Under the pieces are notes generated by a model that saw only the letters and a program-made list of their open reading frames with translations, was not told the DNA's origin and did no database searches. Position numbers and translations under genes: made by a program. Shown here piece by piece: positions 1 to 12,900 of a stretch of DNA of 64,000 nucleotides (positions are counted from its first letter, which is position 1; each line of letters begins with the position of its first letter). The stretch covers positions 280,755,242-280,819,241 of the forward strand of contig OY294067.1 in NCBI GenBank assembly GCA_958510875.1. The letters run 5' to 3'. Origin of the DNA: Endomychus coccineus (taxonomy: Eukaryota > Arthropoda > Insecta > Coleoptera > Endomychidae).

Positions 1-551
1 GATTATCTATCACTGCTATTTAAAAGTTGAAAATTTCCCCCCAATATAGTATTCATACCAAGCCCTAAAGGTAATAACCTCCAAAGCAGGGTTAACCGGA
101 ATTTAATCTGAACTTGATCTGAAAAATTCTTCCATTTACGCGATCTGATAATCTCAATATATAAGAATTTATGTACTACTGTTTCAGTTTACCTTGACAT
201 CTTGAAAGAATTTTTCATAATCATGTACTTTGAACAAAATGTATTAAGCATAACAGAATTGACGAAAAGTCACCAATTTGCACCTCACAATTCAAACATC
301 CAAACTTCCAAACCAAAGATATTAGAACAGTTTTCATATAGGTAATATCTGTTTAAATCCAAGGTACTCAATTAGCTATGATAACCTTTATTTCGCAACG
401 AACCTGCTATTTAATGTTCAATTGTTTTCTACATAGCAGCAACAATTAAAAATAAACAAGAATCATTCAAAAGAATATTTCCTTTTGATTAAATACAAAT
501 AACACGAAATAACTAAATATAAACAATAGGAGAATCAGAAAATTTTCTCAC
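1..551. other. AT-rich sequence, no gene recognised
   Basis: No long ORF, RNA gene or repeat family is recognised. If the exon at 552-572 is real, this is the beginning of its first intron. Confidence 0.3.
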
Positions 552-572
552 CTGGTAATATGAGTCGGCCAT
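552..572 (-). CDS. Possible first coding exon (MADSYYQ) of a gene running off the left edge
   Basis: Seen: on the minus strand an ATG at 572 follows the context TGCAAA, reads M-A-D-S-Y-Y-Q, and meets a consensus donor CAG|GTGAGA at 551. The composition (MAD start, purine before the ATG, phase-0 donor) is typical of an animal start exon. No matching downstream exon is visible between 1 and 551, so the rest of the gene would lie beyond the window. The protein cannot be named from seven residues, and a chance ATG plus donor is possible. Confidence 0.35.
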
Positions 573-2092
573 TTTGCACCAATTTTACATCACACTAAAG
601 GAATTTTGGAATGTTTACCACCTGTAACAACAAAATTCCGATACTTTAAACATCACTTTCACTAAGCAATTACTTTACGAGTATTAAAAACGATTTTGTA
701 ACTTTGTGGGGTAATTAATTCAATACGAATTTAGGCACATCTTTTTATACATATCACATTACGATGCAACCTGCTTTGCCGGCCCGATATAACTGAATTA
801 TAATTATTTCATTGGTGGAGATCAATTGAATACAACAGGTGCTTCGTTTAAATAGAAACTAATTATTACAGTAGCGAACTCGCACAAGTTAATGAAACAC
901 TTAGTTAATGAAACACTATCTGATCGACTTAGTCATCAGAAATGATAAATGTTCCAAAGTCAATAGATTACTTTGATGGTCGAATTTCATAACATTAATA
1001 ATGTGTGCAGGTTATGTATCCCCAGAGAAAAAGTAGAATTCTAGAATTAATCAAAATATTAGTAATCTCTCTATGATTAACTACATCTTATGTTGATAAA
1101 CATTAGTCATAGAAATAAACAGAATAGTCTTTTTAGTAAGGTCTATGGCAGAGTCAATCAAGAAGACTAGACAGGAGACCATAAGGTACTAGTAATTTAG
1201 AGCAAGCGAATTTTCCCCATTCCCCTCCTGCTAGCCTTGGCCAATTCTTTGACCTTCCACAGGAGTTTGGTCTCAGTATTATATATTGTCTACTTCGATT
1301 TCATTAGTTAACTCGAAAAATATATCATTTTTCATTTACAAATATATCGTGTAAATGATGTATCAAACATCCCGGACAAGTTTGATGTTCACAAACCAAT
1401 TATGAGGGGGCAAACATTTCTTTATATTGGTATTATTTTAAAACAGGCTCTGGCGATTGTTCAATGATATGTATTTTATTCAAATTCTTAACATTACAAC
1501 TAAGGTCAAGGTTTTTAATGTCTAAGCTAAAAGAATGATTATGCAGATTTTAACCGTCATGATAAATATATTACTATTCTTGCTATGAAAATTCTGATAG
1601 AACAACACACTCACAGTACACATATGAGACACAAGCTGTCAGTACCATAGCACCTAGTCTGCAGGTCGCAACACTTCGAAAACTACTGGTGTAAAATTCT
1701 ACAAGAAGCTCCCTGAAAACGTCCATCATTTGAACAGCTATTAGTTCAATAAATATATAAACAAATTCTTGATAACCAATTGTTTTCATTCTATTAGTGA
1801 ATTCATAAATTCTGAAATGCACCGTTTTATTTTTTATTAGTCATTCATTTTAATACAAATTAAAATTAAACTATATGTCTGTTTGTGATGTTTTTCTCAA
1901 TTTTATTATAAGAGTTGCAAAACTATTTTAAACATTACGTTTTCAAGATATAACACATGCTGGTATTAACCTATGTAATGACTTGGTTGTGTTATTAATG
2001 CTGCAATAAATTCTATTTCTATTATTGTGTTCTGACACTCATTTAGAATGCATGTTCAATCAAACCAATTCAATTCGGTATATCGATTAAAA
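573..2092. other. Intergenic AT-rich sequence 3' of Cog6
   Basis: No coding exon or transposon is recognised. A minus-strand open frame at 1583-1822 has no family resemblance and looks like chance. The part near 573-760 would be the promoter region of the candidate gene starting at 572. Confidence 0.3.
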
Positions 2093-2098
2093 TTTATT
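2093..2098 (-). promoter_or_regulatory. Putative polyadenylation signal of Cog6
   Basis: AATAAA on the minus strand lies about 65 bases after the Cog6 stop codon at 2161-2163, a plausible distance for a short 3' untranslated region. The hexamer is common in AT-rich DNA, so this is suggestive only. Confidence 0.35.
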
Positions 2099-2160
2099 CT
2101 TATACAAAAACTGCAATTATATGTAAAAAAGATTTTTAATACACTCTTTACATTAAACTA

Positions 2161-5100
2161 TTATTTGCTTAATAATTTTAATAGTTCTTCTGGTGTTTTA
2201 TCCAAAATACTGTGAGGATTTTCATATAAGTTTGCTGGATTATGGACACCTTCATAAATCTGTTTGTAAATAGCTAATAAAAGATCAAAGGACCTCTTTT
2301 GAATAGAATGTTTATGTCTAGAAGAAGACAATAGGTTGATTTGTGGCAACAATGCATTTTCTGGTGTAGTCACCTGGAACTCCAGTTTGGCCTAAAAATA
2401 TGATGAATTAAATGAATGGCTGATTATATGCACATGGTTACCTACCAAAAATTTCCTTAAATTACTTGGTTCCATTCCAGGAATACCTGAGAGTGGACCA
2501 TGTGTATGATCTTGCAATATTGTGTATATGGGCCCCAAAGTCAGGTTTGCCACTAAAGAACTTGCTTGTTCTGAAGTCAATGTATCAATCTGAGCATCAG
2601 ACTGAGCCAGTAATCTCTCCAGCCTATCATCCATAAATTCAAACAAAGACAAGCATGTATGCATGGAGTAAATGCAATTTAATAAATAAACAGCCATGTC
2701 TGTGGGAGGTAATCGCGAGGCTTGTTCATTTACCGCTCTAAGTGCAGGTTCCATCACACACTGTGCAATCTGAAATCGAAAAATAAGTAACAAAGTTACA
2801 CAGAATAAATGTGGCTATAGGGTAGTGCATCAATATTGATCTAGATACTAGATATTCTCTATTTAGACTTGATAACTATCCCTGAAAAATAAAACAGATG
2901 TCACCACAATCGATAATCCCCATGGGACATTTGTGTCAATCAGTTCTGTTTTGACACCCATCGACAAGCAGACTTGAAGATTGGTAAACATGGAAAAAGT
3001 GAATTTCGCGTCTTGATTAAACATTATTCCTTGCGAGGAAAAAACATAAAGCAAACCAAAGCATCGCTTGTTAAACATTATGGGGACTCCTCACCATCGA
3101 TTGCAACGATTCAAAAGTGGTTTACTGATTTTCGTTGTGGTAGTATGACCTTAAAGGACGCCGAACGTTCTGGTCGTCCAATTGACGTTACAACGCCAGA
3201 AATAGTCGATAAAATCCATGGTATGATATTGGACGATCGGCGAGTTAGAGTGCACGCGATTGCTGAGGCTATGGGTATCTCAACCAAACGGGTACAGAAC
3301 ATTTTACATAAATTTTTGAATACGAGAAAGCTGTCTGCCAGATGGGTGTCACATTTGCTCTGTTGACAACTAGCGCGACTGTGTGACAACTTCAAGGGAG
3401 TGTTTGGTAATGTTCAAGCGCCATAAGAAGGACTTTTTGCGCCGTTTCGTAACCATGGATGAAACATGAATCCATCACAACACACCAAAGACCAAAGTCA
3501 TGATGAGTTTTTTAGGATGTACACCGATCGTCCATATCGATTACCTTGAAAAGGGCAAAACGATCACCGGCATATATTATGTAGAGCTGTTGGATCGATT
3601 CGACGCCGATTTGAAGCGAAAACTGCCGCTTTTGGCAAAGAAAAAAGTGCTCTTCCACCAGGACAAAGCACCGGCGCACATGTCCTCAGTCGCAATGGTA
3701 AAATTGCATAAATTGCGGCCCCTTGCGATTTTTATCTATTTTCAAACTTGAAGAAATGGCTCGACAGAAAGAGATTTGGCTCCAACGATGAGCTCATCGC
3801 TGAAACAAACGCCAATTTTGAAGGATTGCCAAAATCGTATTATTTGGAAGGGATCGAAAAATTATAAAAACGTTGCAAGAAGAGTATCGGGCTACAAGGG
3901 GTTTATGTTGAGAAATAAAATAAGTTTTGACCAAATAAATCATTTCTACTTTCATTTTTCGGGGACTTTTCAACTTGCCCTTGTATTTACTTCTTACTAC
4001 ATAACAACCTAGTTCCTGGCCAATTCAAATTTCAGTCTCTTCAGTTAACAAACTTATTCCTGTGACCTCCAGCCAAATCACTGATGTATTTGGATCATAT
4101 TCATAGATTCTTATAAGAATTCTTGTCACTTGCAAAAATAATAATAAGATTTTGCAGTTTCACAACTTTCTATATTTTGGCAACATCCTACCCCTGTCAT
4201 GATTTGAATGCAGATGCAGACTACTGAATGAAAGTTAATAGATGAAAGGAGGTCAATATTTAGCTGGAATATATGATGAAAATTTTAATTCTTGGTGTTT
4301 TCAACTTGCCCAAATGTGTGCAAGTTAAACAAATTCATGAAAATAGTTCATTGAAGTAAAATATAAATCCTCATTACTTTGTTATTTCACGAAATACTTT
4401 GTACATAATTTTGATATGGAATTAATTGTTACATTCATACATTTATGCAAGATTTAGCATATAATCATAAAAATTTAGATGTAAATTATTTATGCATTTA
4501 AAAGCTTAAAAACAAACTGGGATAACAGTTAGTTATATGAAAATCAAATAGACTATCTAGGGAAGTAGTCAGAAAATTATCTTACATTTACATAAAATTA
4601 CTATTACAAGTTGGATTTTCACTAATTTAATAAATAAATGTACCTATAGTTTTGCTAACACGGTAGCTTCTTCAAACAAATATACAAAATGTAATATTTG
4701 TTTGAACAAGCTATATACCGGGATATCAACAATTATCTTGGTCAAGGGTGGTTGTGGAATCTAAAACGTGTGTCTTACTTTACGTTTGAAATAATAATGT
4801 CATAATTAATTTAAAGTTTCTAAAAGTGCGAAATTTCGCAATTTTATACGAATATTGTAACACTCAGAAGTCTTTAGCGCTTTGGACTCCGGCATTTTCA
4901 CGTGGCCTATCGAAATTAGAAGGTTCGAATTATCTAAAAACATAATTGCATGAACGCCAGACGTCTTATGTAATTAGCTACGAACGAAATCATTTTGACA
5001 TATGCCTCGAGGAGCTCGCTGCGCGTAAGTTAGAGTTTATACATTTTACCTCGGTCTTGTTAATTTGGGGCCGTTTCTAGCCCCGTGCGACCGGCGCCAG

Positions 5101-7425
5101 TTGTAATAAAGTGTTTTTGGCTATGGGCCGCTTTCACCCGCTTCGTGTATATTTTAGTGGCGAGAAAATTCCCTTTGGTACGTCGCACGTTAGACGCGCG
5201 TAGCTGAGATCTGAGAATAGCTCAAACTGTTTTAATTAAATTTTCCTATTTAATGGACATTTATCGAAAAAAGAAGGGCCGTCGGGAACGGTTCGATACT
5301 AAATCCAACTACATGGAGCGAAAACGGCACGCGAAAAGTCGTCGTAAAGCCGTATTAGGTACAACTAGTTTGCACTTTTCTAACTCGCGTGCTACGGGCT
5401 TCTCACGTGAACGTCATTCGATTTACGGAAAATTAACTATTTCAAAACAGTTTTTGACCTGGATTGTGGCTATCACGACCTCTGAAAAGGTTCAAAGTTC
5501 ACATAATTATTTCATAATTTGTAGTTCATTATTGTTTTACAACTGAAATAAATAGGTATGAAATTTAATAGTTATTTTATTAAAGTTTAGAATGAAATTT
5601 CATCGCGTAATGTCTGATTCTATTCAATTTTGAAAAAATGATCATTTACTAAACATCCTTAATCACTCTTTCAAATCTGAAAAACAAAAATTTACCTTTG
5701 GCATATCAACTTCTCTACCCTCACTCATGCTGGCAGATGATAACATATCTCTCAATATTGACAACAAGTGAGTGATAGCTGGTGTTGGAGATAAATCTCT
5801 TTGTGGAGTTTCAACTCGAACCAACATATTATTTACTTGTTGATTTAGTGAAGTCAAAAACACCTGTTCACTCTGCTCCTGAAGTTCTGTCAGGGTATTT
5901 TGCAAAGGACTATCTGGAACAATCTACACTTGTTATTAAATATAAATTAGACCAACAACTGTTATACTCACTTTACATATACATTTTTTATAATATCGGA
6001 TGATATTAGTGACCGAGTACAAAGCAGTTGCTTGGGTAGGAGCACCAAGAATCTTTTCTATCCTTATTTTTAGTGGCTGACAAGTTCCTTCACAAATACT
6101 TGAAAGAGCAATCTTTAATAAATCATCTAAATCTAGAATCCAGGACAATTTGATTTAGAGAGACACATCACTATAAAAATTGATTGATAATATTGAATCT
6201 CACCATCTGATTTTGAGCAATATTTGACTAGTAAACCGAGATTTTGTTTTTCTAGTGGAATTGCTTTATTCAACCATACCAGCATATCGGTTACATAAAT
6301 TTGAGGATCATGTGCTCTAGTTTCAATTGGAGCTGGTTTTCCAGCTGGTCCACCTCTTGTTAACGCATTTATGAAATCTCCCACTAACACATCTCTTCTT
6401 ACTATGCAATATTCATCTATAACATATCTGAAAAACATCAAAGCAGATTTGTTGTATTATACAGATCAACAGTTTCATTAATGCTGATTTTCTTACTTGA
6501 ATAAAACACTTCTGCTCTGTAAACGAGCCATTGCTAGAGTAATAACATCAGTTAGATCAGCGTTATCAACATTTCTACTGTGATGCTGGGTCCAACGATA
6601 TAGTCTCTCCTGAGCTCCCTCCTAGAACATTGAAGTAAAATATTTTGCTGCAGTCAATCACGAAAACTAATTCATACCTGATGTAGAGTCATCTGTTCCA
6701 TTATATCCAGTGCTAACGTTTGATGGCCTGATTGCATCAATACTTTGCAGCTGGAATGAATGGTTTGAACTTTGTCCATAGTTGTAAATATATCTAGTGT
6801 AATTGGTAAGTTTCTATTTGTTTTGTTTCCATGAAGGGCAATGAGTTCATCGGCTGAAAGTTGGAATGTTTTGAGGATTGCTTCAGCAACTTTTCGATGA
6901 ACATCAAGTTGCAGCCTGTGAACATCAAAGTTTAGTTTCTGCCACAATTTTATATGAGTATTCTTACCCCGCCGCTTGGAGTCTACTGGTCTGTTCTAAT
7001 AGTTGTTTGGTTTGGGTTTTTGTATTTTGCAATCTCGACATCATATGTTTCAATGAGTTGCTGATGTCAGTGACATCATTGTAAACACTATCAAATGATT
7101 CTTTGACTTCTCTAAACGAAGCTAGAAAATTTTCATTTATATCCAAGCTCTGTTTCTCAATCTGACTCCGCAAATTTCGCCTCGCTTGCAAATTATTTTC
7201 TTTGTAGAAAGTTGATAACTGTTTCAAAGCCTCTAATGTATCCTAAAATAATTCTTATTTGATGAATATGTATCACATTTCAAGATTTACCACAATATAA
7301 GTTAACTGGGGAGTTCATAATAGTTCAATAATATTTTAGTAGTAAAATACCTGGTCATTTTCCAATCTAGTTTCCAATATCTTGTTTAAACGTCTAGATA
7401 AAATATTTTCCTTCTGTTCCAACAT
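2161..7425 (-). CDS. Cog6: Conserved oligomeric Golgi complex subunit 6, nine coding exons
   Basis: COG6 is part of lobe B of the COG tethering complex, which captures vesicles recycling within the Golgi and so keeps glycosylation enzymes in place. Coding exons assemble in frame with consensus splice sites: 7425-7351, 7242-6968, 6915-6678, 6621-6497, 6427-6204, 6132-5972, 5923-5696, 2769-2446 and 2391-2161. They give about 626 aa; human COG6 is 657. Recognised blocks include SRRLNKILETRLENDQ near the N-terminus, a coiled-coil region in exon 2, NALTRGGP in exon 5, RYYKKCICKIVPDS across exons 6-7, LFEFMDDRLERLL in exon 8 and a C-terminus ending LLKLLSK. The start at 7425 is the first in-frame ATG before the conserved SRR block; the animal N-terminal extension is short or absent. 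Intron 7 (2770-5695) is by far the largest and holds a mariner and a dispersed repeat. No internal stop or frameshift is present. Confidence 0.95.
2876..3990 (+). mobile_element. Defective mariner transposon (mellifera/mauritiana type) in Cog6 intron 7
   Basis: Seen: the first open frame (2974-3366) encodes a mariner helix-turn-helix region (HYGDSSPSIATIQKWF, then DAERSGRP). It is followed by frames 3500-3751 (IDYLEKGKTITGIYY, HQDKAPAH) and about 3735-3930 (KKWLDRKRFGSNDELI, then SYYLEGIEKL). Known: mariners have a DD34D catalytic triad. Here frame breaks occur after 3366, about 30 residues are missing before IDYLEKGK, and the segment that should carry the third Asp is deleted, so the transposase is dead. 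The 3' end retains an inverted-repeat-like end (3941-3990). The 5' end starts at a degraded version of the terminal repeat seen in full at 40460. It is inserted in the same-sense position opposite to Cog6 transcription. Confidence 0.9.
3991..4838. other. Cog6 intron 7, unclassified AT-rich sequence
   Basis: No ORF, RNA gene or known repeat is recognised between the mariner and the 660-bp repeat. Confidence 0.3.
4839..5502 (+). repeat. 660-bp dispersed repeat, copy 1
   Basis: The sequence is closely matched over its whole length by 60864-61522, in the same orientation. Shared landmarks include TTTTCACGTGGCCTATCG, GCCGGCGCCAGTTGTAAT and TTTTAATTAAATTTTCC. It is more GC-rich than its surroundings. 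An open frame at 5253-5546 is not preserved in copy 2, so coding is unlikely. No terminal inverted repeat, A tail or target duplication was identified. A solo LTR, a truncated LINE 5' region or a large SINE-like unit are all possible. Confidence 0.75.
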
Positions 7426-7798
7426 TTTGAAGGAACTTGAAATTAATGAATTGAATAAAAAAATATCTTAGCATAAGGATTTCTAAATTGATCCTGAAAT
7501 TCTGGAATAAACATGAACCTCAAACACCTTAATCCTGCTTGCTGATTAAATTCATAAAATATAATAAATGATAGCAGTAGCAGTCAGCAGTCCCCCTCCC
7601 AGTCATCAGTCAGTAGATTAATATCATATTACCATAGATATTGTTGGTAAGAGGTATTCTATGCACTTTACCTTTCCATAACCTTTGTTATGATCACAGA
7701 GACCTCCAAAATTCCATGTAGGTGATCAGCAGCTCTAATTTCTTGACATTTCTATTCCCTCTGTCCCATAGATCTAAACATTTATAAATCTATCCTCT
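7426..7798. other. Cog6 5' flank
   Basis: About 370 bases upstream of the Cog6 start, presumably with 5' untranslated region and promoter. No specific element is recognised. Confidence 0.3.
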
Positions 7799-8347
7799 TT
7801 CGCTGAGTGGGGGAAACTGATTTCGTGGGTTCAAAATGGCATGTGCTTGCAAAATCTTCAATATCTTGGCTTTTGGATCACGTACAAAAATCGAGATAAA
7901 CACGAATATCGTATATATTTTCGCCTTAGAAGCAAAATAGACTCGGAAATATTTTTTTTTACATTTCTAATTTGCTTTACTTTTACATCATTTAAATTAT
8001 TATTTATCATCAAAACAGGATTTTCCTTGTAATAGCTCAAATTTTTTCTTAGTGAATCATACTGACATGCTTGCGGATCTCTTTAACAATTATTTAATTA
8101 TTTCATTAAATAATTTTTTATGATACAAAATTAAATAAATGCAACATATTTGGATAAATTTGAAATTTCATTTATTTACAAAATTATTATAAAATATTTA
8201 TAAAATCCTTACAATCAAAGTAGCGGTATACATCAGTCTTATATTAGTTTTCACAAGTGTCACACCACGAGTCAGTATATTGATATTGAAGATTTTGCAA
8301 GCACGTGCCACTTTGAACGCACGAAATCAGTTTCCCTCACTTCGCCG
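7799..8347. repeat. MITE-like element with ~70-bp terminal inverted repeats
   Basis: The left end (from about 7799; GGGAAACTGATTTCGTG, TGCTTGCAAAATCTTCAA) is matched by the reverse complement of the right end (to about 8347) with few mismatches. The interior is AT-rich and non-coding. This is the form of a non-autonomous DNA transposon. The parent family and target duplication are not identified. Confidence 0.7.
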
Positions 8348-9914
8348 CACGCTCCGGCAGCCGCCTACGCTTCACTTTCTTACTCCATTTCTAATACTAT
8401 AAATTAATAAAACATATCCTAGTATTTTTTTATTGGAAATGTAGGTATTTAACATTAACTGTACACTTCTCTAAAATGTTTATTGCGTCTTACAGATTTT
8501 TTTTTACATAAAATAATTATCTCTGGTCCAGAAGGTCGTACATGAAACATTTTTTTTGGTAGTTCGTAAAAAAATGTAAGGAATCGATTTCGGTCAAAAA
8601 CATTTCCTTAAAATGAAAATTGTAAAACTTATCTGAAAAAACATGTTCTAAAAAGGTGCAATTTTCTCAGTAATTTTTTTAGCCTTGGAATTCGAAAAAT
8701 CGCTATATTCCTTCGAAAGCATTATAGCACAACTTTTCAAAAAGAAAATAAGCCCGGAATCGTTACTCTAGGGCGATCCGCTGAGAAGATCTAGCCAAAT
8801 TATGAGAGCCTTTTTTTCGAAAAATCGATAATTTCGAAAAATTATTGATATTTTGAATTTGAAAAAAAAAATTACTTTTTAAGCTTGCCATGGGTTATAC
8901 TTACAGCAAATAACAAGTAGGGAAACGTAATACTTAACGATTCCTCGATACCCCAATCTTTGACGGTTTTTTTAATATAACTCGAACAGTATAGAAGATA
9001 TCGATACCTATTTGACACCTACAACTTTCTCATTTAACTTTTTTCGATCCGAGCTATAGTTTTTTACTTATTCGAAAAAAAAACGCTTTTTGCAACTTTC
9101 CCAATTTTTTAGGTTATGTTCGCCATTTCGGATCGAGTTGCATGAAACAGAAACTCACCTTTAAATTTAATTTCCAGGTATTAATTTCTGCACGCACTTT
9201 TGTCTATTGCTTGGACTATATCTTGGTCTATCTAATATCCATAGATCAGACATTGAAAAACAAATAAATATTTCAAATTTTATATTTCTTTCCTGATTTA
9301 CATCAAGATTTAATTTAATAGGTTATCAAGGATAATATGATAATAATAAATAAAGTTTCATAGATAAATAGTCGATGTAAATTTTACATTACAAGTTAAA
9401 AAATAAAATATAAATAAAAAATAGTAAAGTGATATCAACTAATTAATATCGAATACTTGATTTTCAGTGATTGAAGTACTTAAAACAAAATATTGCACAT
9501 TTCCAAAGCTTACTTTTGGAATAATACATTTGAACTGTGCAAAATTATTTCACAATAAGGTTCCAATGAACATTTATCAATTAGGTGATATTTATTTATT
9601 AGATAAAATGTTCATCATTGTAAGTACTTTCTTTTACACCCAATAGGAATGAGACTATAATACTTATTTGGAAATTTTTGGAATATAACTCACAATTACA
9701 CTGCTTAATAACTGATATATATTATCTTCAATATATTTTTAGATGCAATTCTATCTATTAATCGAAACATTGTGCGTATAATAAAACATTGATAAAACAA
9801 TCCTATATATCTATTCAATTTATATGGAAAATGTATAAATAATTGTTAAGCAGTGCCATTGCGAAAAGTTACCAGTGATATTCAATTGAAGGCAAGTATG
9901 AAAACCAAACATAT
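8348..9914. other. Intergenic sequence between Cog6 and the Ugd 3' end
   Basis: AT-rich, with long T and A runs around 8480-9110 of the kind common in old insect interspersed repeats. No ORF or named element is recognised. The segment next to 9914 would hold the Ugd 3' untranslated region. Confidence 0.35.
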
Positions 9915-12900
9915 TCAAATTATTTTGGGATTACTACTCCAGCACCTATTGGATATGGGTCTATTCAATTTTCTGCCAATTGTTTGTACATGAAATCCAA
10001 TATCAAGGAGAGATTGATGATCCAAAATTTTTCTTCCATCGAAAATGTAAGCTGGTTTCATCATAGCATCAAAAATTTTATTGTAATCCAAAGTCTGAAA
10101 CATGGAACATATTCAGTCGTTAAATTATGTTAAAAGGATGTAAATTAATATTTCTTACAATAAATTCATCCCATTCCGTACAGATTACGATTGCGTGTGT
10201 ACCCTCTGTGGCTTCATATGGATCTTTATGAATAGTTACAGCTTTCTTCACTTTTTCCGGGGAATCACAAACGGACGGATGAATCAAATCTTCGAATATT
10301 TGGTTTTCCTCAACCTGAAAAGTATTTTAAAACAAAATTTTAAGGAAATAAGAATATAAATGTAACACAAAATCAATATTAGTCCACAGAATCCCAACAA
10401 TTTTCGGAAAACGAAACTGAACCGTCAAAATATGCATGGTAAGATGTATTTTTTTAAATATAATGCCTGCATTCGATATTTGAAAAAAATACAGGATAAA
10501 AAAATATTTAGAATGCCATTTTACATGAGACCAAACTCTAAAAACATACAATTTTGTCTTAATTTTCCAGAAATAGCGAAAAACATTTCGTAATATCCAT
10601 GTATAATATACTTTTTTTTGGAAACATCGAAATATGGCGTTTTGATGCTCTTAGAATTTTTTTTTCCAAAAAAAGTATATTTATTATACATAGATATTAC
10701 AAATGTTTTTCGAGAATTCTGGAAAATTTGAATGTTTTTGGAGTTTGGTCTCATGTGAACTGGCATTCTTAACATTTTTTTATTCTTGTATTTTTCAAAA
10801 AATCGAATGCAGGTATTATATTTAACATTTTAGAAAAAAAAGTACGGTTCAGTTTCCGGAAAATTGTATACTACTATGTATTGTTAAAATGGACATTCTG
10901 AAATTTTTTTTTGTGATTTTCACGCAAACGCAAAGGAAACGAGATATTTCGTAATCAGTGATAAAAAGTATTCAAATATACAGGTTTTAGTAGTAGAACT
11001 TCAACAGTCGATAGCAAATTTGATTTTGAGAAAAAAAGTTCTCATCAACATATATGCACAGACGCTTAGTTTTTGAGATATAGGGTGTTGAAATTGAAAA
11101 AAATTGTTTTTTTCGAATATCTCCGGAACCGTTCATCGTACAGGAAACAGCTTTTGTAAGCATTTTCTACTCATAGTAAGCTATGTTCTGTGCGATAAAA
11201 AAAATTTTTTTTAGTCATAATTGGTAAAGATTTTGAAGAGGTAGTGGGTGTTTTTCTCCCCAACTTCTACGCCACTGGAAAAAGTGCGGTTTTGAGACAA
11301 CCGTTTGAATTGCCAATGTTTTCTACACAAAAAAGGTATTCTTGGTCATAAGCTCTGCTCTAAATAAAGTTGACAGTTTTCGAGAAAAATCAACTTTTGT
11401 GTTGAAAAACATGGTACTTTTTCCAGTGGCGTAGAAGTTGGGGAGAAAAACACCTACTAACCCTTCAAAATCTTCACCAATTACGACTGACAAATTTCTT
11501 TTTATAGCACGGATCATAGCTTACTATGAATAGAAAATGCTTACAAAAGCTGTTTCCTGTACGATAAACGGTTCCGGAGATATTCGCAAAAAACTAAATT
11601 TTTTTTTCAATTTCAAATTTTCTATCGACTGTTAAAGTTCTGCTACTAAAACCTGGGACAGCCTGTATACAGGGGACATTAACAGTAGATAGAAAATTTG
11701 ATTTTGACAAGAAAAGTTCCTATCAACATATATGCACCGACGCTTAATTATTGAGATACAGGATGGGTGTTGAATTTTATAAAAAATTTCTTAATTTTGT
11801 TTGTATCTCCGAAGATAATCAAAATGTCTCAATGAAATTTGGTACCGTGGATGCGTAGACAGGTTACCACATTTGCACATAATTCGAGACTGGTATTATT
11901 TCCAGTGGCGTAGATATAGGTATTTAATAACAATATATTGACCTGAAAAGTGTTATCACCCTGTAAATGTTACTTTTTAGTAACAAATTTCGATGCAGAA
12001 TTTAAATCGAAACAAATAAGATCTCTTGATATTTCTTTGTACCTGGCACCGTTTCACGATAAATTTGATTTTTGTGATTAATTACCACCACCATGAAAAT
12101 CGATTTTTTTTTCACAAGTCTTATGAAAATCGACGTTCTAAACACTTTTTCATTCTTATGATTTTTTCCAAAAACGCAAAGAAAACGAGATATTGCGAAA
12201 AAAAACATTTTATATACAACGTGATCAGTTATGGCTCTCGGCCATATCTCAGAAACTACTGGGAATAGAAATGTGGGAAAAAAAATGCATTATTAAAGTG
12301 GCCATGAGAAAATCCTGGAAATTATTTTTATATTCCGCATTTTGCCGCAAGGGGGCGCAATTTAAATTAAATATTAAAATTCCAAATTTCTCCGGGAATT
12401 CTCACATCTTTGTTAACATCATTAAAAAGGTTAGACAGTTTTGCATCATTTTGGTTCGAAGCTCATTGGAGTACCGACCTTGATAAGAGTGGGGGAATCT
12501 ATATTGAAAGTGTAATCAATTAAATCGATGTAGTTTCTAAACGACTCATTCGATTTTATAAAACTAGAGCTTGTATGGAATAGAAGGTACGTACTTTCAA
12601 TTGTCGTATCTATTGATACACGATAGTTCCTAATAAAATTGCTAGAGGACGTAGTTTGTAATAATAACAGTTTTTTTGAGCAGGAACATTGAAATAATTT
12701 CAAAGACTTCAGAAACTTTACCTTGGGATCGTATATCTTCAATGATGCTCCTTCACCTAATAATGTACTGGCAACGTAAATGGCTGGACTTTCCCTGGTA
12801 TCCCCGGTGTTTTTCTTGAACGCGAATCCCAATATACAAATGGTCTTCCCGCTAACGGTGTTGAACAAAGACTGGACAACTTTGGCAGTAAATCGTGATT

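Noticed and set aside
3500..3751. Active mariner transposase
   Set aside because: Frame breaks, a missing block before IDYLEKGK and loss of the third catalytic Asp region.
5253..5546. 97-aa basic open frame in the 660-bp repeat
   Set aside because: The second copy of the repeat at 60864-61522 does not keep the frame.
12446..12721. Open frame extending Ugd exon 6 into downstream sequence
   Set aside because: It passes a good donor at 12721, has no similarity to the enzyme, and exons 7 and 8 continue the protein correctly.
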